Shown here piece by piece: positions 60,298 to 64,000 of a stretch of 64,000 bases of DNA. This DNA is from Rhodococcus globerulus NBRC 14531. GTDB lineage: Bacteria > Actinomycetota > Actinomycetes > Mycobacteriales > Mycobacteriaceae. The notes beneath the pieces are model-generated. The model did no database searches. It was not told where the DNA came from and saw only the letters and a list, made by a program, of their open reading frames with translations. Both the position numbers and the translations under genes were made by a program. How positions within the stretch are numbered: position 1 is the stretch's first letter; each line of letters opens with the position of its first letter. The stretch covers positions 62,001 through 126,000 of the forward strand of contig NZ_BCWX01000009.1 of NCBI RefSeq assembly GCF_001894805.1, written 5' to 3'.

Positions 60298-62135
60298 TAG
60301 TTGTTTCCTTCATCTTCGTCGGTAAAGACTGCCTTGATCGCGAGATTGATCTCGTGTGTATCGCGGGCATCTGTGAGAGCGGTGACCAGATCGTCGGTGA
60401 GAGCGGCGCGTTTTTCGAGCGTCATCTTGCCCAAAGCATCACTCTCGTCGGCTATATCGATGCCTTCGGGCAGTGGGTAGACCCAGGAGTCGGTGACGGT
60501 ACGTAGTGGCCACCGGCCGGTTTCGCGGGCGATGCGCATCGCGACGCGGCGGCCACGCCAGCGGCAGTGCGCGATGATCGCCGCACGCCACAATGGTTGG
60601 TGGTGATGCTGCATTTGTTTCGCAGTCCACATGTCCGGGTTGACCATTCGGCCGATGTAACCTTTGTAGCAAGCTCCGAGGAAACGTTTCATGGCGGCGT
60701 CGTTGGTGTCGACAGCTACTTTGCGGGCTTCACGCAGTATCTTGGCCCACTTGTCCAGGGCACGACCTTGTTCCGGATACACCCAAGCTTCGGTGATGTC
60801 GAGGTCGTCGAGTTCGGCGCCGATACCGCCGTCGGCGACCGGGGCACAGAATGCATCGAGGCTGACAGTTGTGACCCACGTGTGCACCGGTTGATCGGCA
60901 AGCATATGGGGGTGCGGCAATGGCATTTTGTCCGGGAGGGTGAGCATGTTCCCCGCTGGCAGGGTGACGCGCCAGAGCCCGAACGGAGTTTTCGCTTCCT
61001 CCGCGGCGGCGCGAGCGGCCTCGGCGCGAAAATGGCGCGGTTTCCCGTAACCGAATTCGAGCATTCCCGCGGACGCAAGGTACGCAGCACGTTGGTCGAT
61101 CGACACGAGCACAGCAGCGCCGTCGAGTTCTTCCGGATCGGGAACGCGCGTCCACCCCACAGCGGGCTCGAGATCACCACGATGTTCACCATCAAGGGGT
61201 GGCACCGGACCCGCCGCAGTGACGACGATCCCCTTCCCACTGCGGGTACGTTCCCGCTTGATCTTGTCGACGACAGCTGCTCCGGTGCGAGCGGGCGTGG
61301 GCCCGGGAAGAACACCGAGATGCTGTGCACACCAAGCGAGTCGACGCCCAAGCTCGCGGGCTGCAGGCAGGTCATCGTCAGGGAGATACGTTCCAGCGGT
61401 GGGTGATCCGAGGATCCCCATGTCCCCAACTCGGTTTCCCCACCCGAAATCCTTGTTCCAGTACGTCCACACATACGGCTCGATGACGATATCGACCATC
61501 GAAGTGAATTTCCCTGTCGTACGAGAAAGATGAACGACGTGGCCGGGATCTCCGCGCAGTTCCCACCCCGCGGTCAGCATCGGATTCAACGTGGCCTGCA
61601 GAACACCGGTCAGCTCTTGCGCCGCGCGCGTGCGGAGAACTTCCATATCGTCGACGTCGTCTTCGCTGCCAGGGTCGATGACCCAGCCGAGCATCTCACA
61701 AGCATCGATTCCGACGACCCATATTTGAGCTGGAGCGCCGAGAGGTGTCAACGTCGCCCAGCGAATCAGTTTGTCGAGCTTCTCGACCGAGTCCACCGGT
61801 CCTGTGAGAACCTGCCCGGAAGGGGTGTACGTCCCCGCTGCCGTCACGATGACAGCATGTCCGTCAGCACTCTCACCTGCCGGCGGCAGTGAAATGGTTA
61901 GAGGTTCAGTTGGTGTGGTTTCTGAGATGTCAGGTTCCGCGTCATCAACCGTTGCATCGTTAGTTGTGGGTTCGACTGTCGCGTCGTCTAATTCGTTGTT
62001 TTGTTCAGCCGACTCGCCCTCGACAACATCGAACAGTGACGGCTGCAACGCTTCGTGAGCCTGCACGTCCGAGGGAGCCGGCTCGGGCACGTCAACGTCG
62101 AACAGAGTGAACTGCTCGCCCTTCCTCAGTGCCAT
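60297..62135 (-). CDS. tap: Tap-like telomere-associated protein, 612 aa
   Basis: The N-terminal 130 residues are acidic and low-complexity. Next come GKFTSMVDIVIEPYVWTYWN and a polymerase-like core: VLVSIDQRAAYLASAGMLEF, AKTPFGLWRVTLP, EAWVYPEQGRALDKWAKILR, MKRFLGACYKGYIGRMV, RVAMRIARETGRWPLRTVTD and SWVYPLPEG. This order parallels the C-terminal half of Streptomyces Tap, with the VGIDVN-, YATP- and LSDCVVYP-type motifs, and resembles B-family polymerase-like folds. Tap recruits Tpg to telomeric DNA. ATG 62135 (MALRKGEQFTLFDV) is preferred over 62246, which would overlap the mazF-like gene deeply. Confidence 0.65.
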   Translation of the reverse strand: MALRKGEQFTLFDVDVPEPAPSDVQAHEALQPSLFDVVEGESAEQNNELDDATVEPTTNDATVDDAEPDISETTPTEPLTISLPPAGESADGHAVIVTAAGTYTPSGQVLTGPVDSVEKLDKLIRWATLTPLGAPAQIWVVGIDACEMLGWVIDPGSEDDVDDMEVLRTRAAQELTGVLQATLNPMLTAGWELRGDPGHVVHLSRTTGKFTSMVDIVIEPYVWTYWNKDFGWGNRVGDMGILGSPTAGTYLPDDDLPAARELGRRLAWCAQHLGVLPGPTPARTGAAVVDKIKRERTRSGKGIVVTAAGPVPPLDGEHRGDLEPAVGWTRVPDPEELDGAAVLVSIDQRAAYLASAGMLEFGYGKPRHFRAEAARAAAEEAKTPFGLWRVTLPAGNMLTLPDKMPLPHPHMLADQPVHTWVTTVSLDAFCAPVADGGIGAELDDLDITEAWVYPEQGRALDKWAKILREARKVAVDTNDAAMKRFLGACYKGYIGRMVNPDMWTAKQMQHHHQPLWRAAIIAHCRWRGRRVAMRIARETGRWPLRTVTDSWVYPLPEGIDIADESDALGKMTLEKRAALTDDLVTALTDARDTHEINLAIKAVFTDEDEGNN

Positions 62136-62163
62136 GTTCCACCCCGTGCCGTCGTCATGGTTG

Positions 62164-62463
62164 TCATTCGAGATCGAACGCGCCGCGAATCGCGCGAGTA
62201 AGCGATTCCTCTTGCGCTGGAAAGAAATACCCGATTCCCGGACCAAGTGCGCTCACAGGGATAGTCGTGATGCTGTCGCAACTGATCACCGAATCCCCGT
62301 CGAGGCCGTTCATACGTCCGACAGCCACCTCGGTGGACAACCCGCGGATGGTGGTGGTGATCGGTGCAACAGTCACCCGGTTCAGGTGCGGGCGCACCAC
62401 TTCCCGTGACAGGACGAGCACGGGACGAACCTTGTCGAGTTTCGCTTCATGAATCGGCCGCAT
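62164..62463 (-). CDS. mazF: MazF/PemK-family toxin, 99 aa
   Basis: KVRPVLVLSREVVRPHLNRV and APITTTIRGLSTEVAVG match the MazF beta-barrel pattern, with DGDSVISCDSITTIP as the following conserved segment (from which catalytic Thr/Ser and the Arg in VRPVLV come). MazF toxins cut mRNA at short sequences. Its ATG overlaps the antitoxin stop by one base. It is followed by the tap-like gene after 28 bases, so it is in the same operon. Confidence 0.78.
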   Translation of the reverse strand: MRPIHEAKLDKVRPVLVLSREVVRPHLNRVTVAPITTTIRGLSTEVAVGRMNGLDGDSVISCDSITTIPVSALGPGIGYFFPAQEESLTRAIRGAFDLE

Positions 62464-62693
62464 CAGGCCAAATCCCTTGATAAATTATCGACATGCGTTG
62501 CGAGAGAATCCATATCGTCCTCGCTCGACACCTTGGCTAGAATCTCCGCATCCCGCGCTGCAATCTGTCTGCGACGTTCCCGCTCGAGCGCCCTCAGAAC
62601 TAACGCTGCGCGTGAAGACGCGCGATGGCCATTCACTTCACCGTCGAGGTACGCCACCATCTCGTCGGGGAGCCGGATGGAAATCTGTGACAT
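62463..62693 (-). CDS. mazE: Ribbon-helix-helix antitoxin, MazE-like, 76 aa
   Basis: MSQISIRLPDEMVAYLDGEV is a standard ribbon-helix-helix start; GHRASSRAALVLRALERERR completes the fold, and the acidic tail (KVSSEDDMDSLATHVDNLSR) would bind the toxin. ATG 62693 is the obvious start. First gene of the mazE-mazF-tap-tpg series; a promoter must lie in 62694-62895. Confidence 0.75.
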   Translation of the reverse strand: MSQISIRLPDEMVAYLDGEVNGHRASSRAALVLRALERERRRQIAARDAEILAKVSSEDDMDSLATHVDNLSRDLA

Positions 62694-62895
62694 CCCGAAA
62701 TGGTACCGCAGTGGGATCCGAATTGAATCCCAGTCCGTTGACGTGCCCGACCGGACGGTAGCCAATCCGCCAGCATCGGCAGGGAACCAACCAAAACTCT
62801 GACCGCCAGCGAAAACGTACCAAAGCCATGCATCGATAATTCGCTGCGATAACAGCCTCACTCTAAAACTACTGCGGTTTCGTCCAACGAAACTG

Positions 62896-63540
62896 TCAGC
62901 TTGATTTCGCGGCCGTACATGCAGCCAGGTGCACAGTGACCAGGCTGTGCATGCGAGCGGTGAAATCGCCGGTATCACCGAGAGCCCGGATGATGTTCAC
63001 GGTCCCGATGAACCCTGCGCACAGGTTCCACGAAAGCTGCCGCGTCGTGGAATTGTCGGGCAGCTGTCCTGATGCGATTGCTGCATCGACGAGACTGCTC
63101 GTGATATCCATCCACTGAGCAAATGCCTCTCGCGCCCCGTCGATCCCGGATTCGGTAGTGAGTCGAAGTCCCGCACGGGCAAGCGAACTGACCGAGATGC
63201 TCGCTGCAAGGTCCCCAAAAAATGAACTGATCTGGGCAACGGAAGGCGGCTGCAAGTCGTGCGCTGCGACGGACGCGTGCGTAAGCGCCGCCGACCAGTG
63301 AGCGACGAGTTCCCGAGCTATTGCTTCCTTCGAATCGAAATGGAAGTACACAGCGCCTTTGGTCGTCCCGGAGGCGGCGAGTAAATCGGCGAGTGACGTT
63401 GCGGCGTAACCGTCATAGGCAAATGATCTTGCTGCGGCTTCGAGGATGTTCGCTTTTGTGATCGTTGCGCGCTGCTGACGTGGCCGACGCGTACGCACCG
63501 GATTGCCCACCGGTCGCAGGTCGTTGATTGGCTCGGTCAT
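62896..63540 (-). CDS. TetR-family regulator of the gamma-butyrolactone receptor type, second copy, 214 aa
   Basis: Helix-turn-helix TSLADLLAASGTTKGAVYFH plus FDSKEA (about 48-72). The ligand domain ends with LSWNLCAGFIGTVNIIRALG, closely parallel to LCAGFVGAVHVATSLG in the regulator at 16722; both have a Trp/Leu-rich middle. They are paralogous but clearly divergent. No afsA/scbA-type synthase gene is visible, so the regulators would respond to signals made elsewhere. It lies upstream of the mazE-mazF-tap-tpg genes in the same direction. Confidence 0.78.
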   Translation of the reverse strand: MTEPINDLRPVGNPVRTRRPRQQRATITKANILEAAARSFAYDGYAATSLADLLAASGTTKGAVYFHFDSKEAIARELVAHWSAALTHASVAAHDLQPPSVAQISSFFGDLAASISVSSLARAGLRLTTESGIDGAREAFAQWMDITSSLVDAAIASGQLPDNSTTRQLSWNLCAGFIGTVNIIRALGDTGDFTARMHSLVTVHLAACTAAKSS

Positions 63541-63565
63541 GTCGGATTCCTGTCGGTTGCGATCG

Positions 63566-63694
63566 TCACGGTGAAGCCCGGTCTAGGACAACAATGCACT
63601 GGTCGGGTTCTGTGGCTTGATGCCGCTTCTGCACAAGCAATGTGACAGCGTCTGTCCCAGCCATCAGTTCAGGGCGAAATAAGTAGTTCGACAT
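63566..63694 (-). CDS. Possible small protein, 42 aa
   Basis: MSNYLFRPELMAGTDAVTLL, then VQKRHQATEPDQCIVVLDRA, with GGGAAGAG just before ATG 63694. It ends 25 bases before the TetR-like start, in the same direction. The site and the protein-like composition support it weakly; no family recognised. Confidence 0.35.
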   Translation of the reverse strand: MSNYLFRPELMAGTDAVTLLVQKRHQATEPDQCIVVLDRASP

Positions 63695-63900
63695 CTCTTC
63701 CCTGCGTGCTGCGTTGCCACATCCACACAATTTTGGCGATGCCGATGCAGGTGCGTGCATGTGAACTCACTGGCCCAGCTGGCGGAAGCGACTTGGTGCA
63801 CATGGCGTACGAGGTTCGCGCATGAAGCGTTGCACGTCACTGCACAGTCTCCCGGCTAGTTCTATGTGCGATCACAGGCACAGTAGAGCATTCAAACTAT

Positions 63901-63930
63901 GCATGCACTGCGTGCACGCCGTGCATGCAC
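63901..63930. repeat. Nested palindromes, mate of the element at 19077
   Basis: TGCATGCAC, GCGTGCACGC (63910-63919, self-complementary) and GTGCATGCAC (63921-63930, self-complementary) lie side by side, giving near-perfect dyad symmetry over 30 bases. Confidence 0.6.
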
Positions 63931-63944
63931 CACCGGATTGCGAC

Positions 63945-64000
63945 TCACAGACCCCTGGCGTTCAAATATTCATCCAAGGCAGCTTCCGTCATCGACGCTT
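63945..64000 (-). CDS. 3' end of a gene running in from the right edge
   Basis: The minus-strand frame reads MTEAALDEYLNARGL before a TGA at 63945-63947, which resembles an ordinary protein C-terminus. The gene's body lies outside the window, so nothing more can be said. Confidence 0.3.
   Translation of the reverse strand, partial: ASMTEAALDEYLNARGL

Larger units (their letters stand above)
63541..64000. other. Right edge: possible small gene, palindromic element, partial frame
   Basis: No intact gene is certain. A 42-codon minus-strand frame is listed separately. Direct and inverted GTGCATGCAC elements fill 63900-63930. At the edge, a minus-strand frame ends at 63945. Confidence 0.4.

Noticed and set aside
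63566..63760. AfsA/ScbA-type butyrolactone synthase next to the TetR receptor
   Set aside because: The expected divergent synthase gene is not present; the small frame here shows no hot-dog-fold motif.

Overview
The window looks like part of a large accessory replicon, most likely a linear conjugative plasmid, from a mycolic-acid actinobacterium close to Rhodococcus (Nocardia and Gordonia are alternatives). The grounds are high GC with GTG and TTG starts, Lsr2-type nucleoid proteins, a WhiB-like protein, a cutinase-family secreted protein, a family known in Rhodococcus as 'insoluble domain protein', and a pair of genes resembling the actinomycete telomere proteins Tap and Tpg. No rRNA, tRNA, CRISPR array or intact insertion sequence was recognised. 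All assignments come from reading the sequence; no search was run.

Left arm (1-11.6 kb): a resolvase scrap and a badly frameshifted DUF3800-like gene, then defence genes. These are a two-gene system (PLD nuclease fused to an SNF2 helicase, with an MmeI-like DNA methyltransferase), a Swt1-type HEPN/DUF3320 protein, and a two-gene CBASS locus (SLATT membrane effector plus CD-NTase).

11.6-21.6 kb: a gene-poor, rearranged stretch. It holds two intact lsr2 genes with a shared upstream element, a third lsr2 remnant, copies of a small acidic protein family, a duplicated 'about 50 aa protein plus GNAT-like protein' pair, an lsr2-tetR operon and several repeats.

21.6-38.7 kb: two divergent blocks of conjugation genes. 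The minus block (29.1 to 21.7 kb) carries an FtsK/TcpA-like coupling ATPase, a small protein, a lipoprotein, a ParA-like ATPase split by a one-base frameshift, an exported glycine/alanine-rich protein, a TM protein and an N-formylglutamate amidohydrolase-like protein. The plus block (29.8 to 38.7 kb) encodes type IV secretion parts: a small pilin-like or VirB2-like protein, a VirB3-like protein, a VirB4 ATPase, VirB6-like and VirB8/TcpC-like proteins, and a three-domain cell-wall hydrolase lipoprotein. A 16-bp motif containing the DnaA-box core precedes both blocks and the distant cutinase gene at similar distances. No relaxase was recognised.

38.9-48.7 kb: a nucleoside hydrolase, ImmA/IrrE and MAB_1171c-like membrane protein operon, with a convergent XRE regulator pair; a six-gene translationally coupled operon starting with a WhiB-like protein and including a 27-residue membrane peptide; and a probable replication initiator.

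48.9-64 kb: the cutinase-like protein, a Phd/RelE-like toxin-antitoxin pair, a DUF5710 zinc-finger protein, an AbiE pair, a PLD-like protein with an altered HxK motif, and an operon mazE-mazF-tap-tpg, preceded by a second gamma-butyrolactone-receptor-like TetR regulator.
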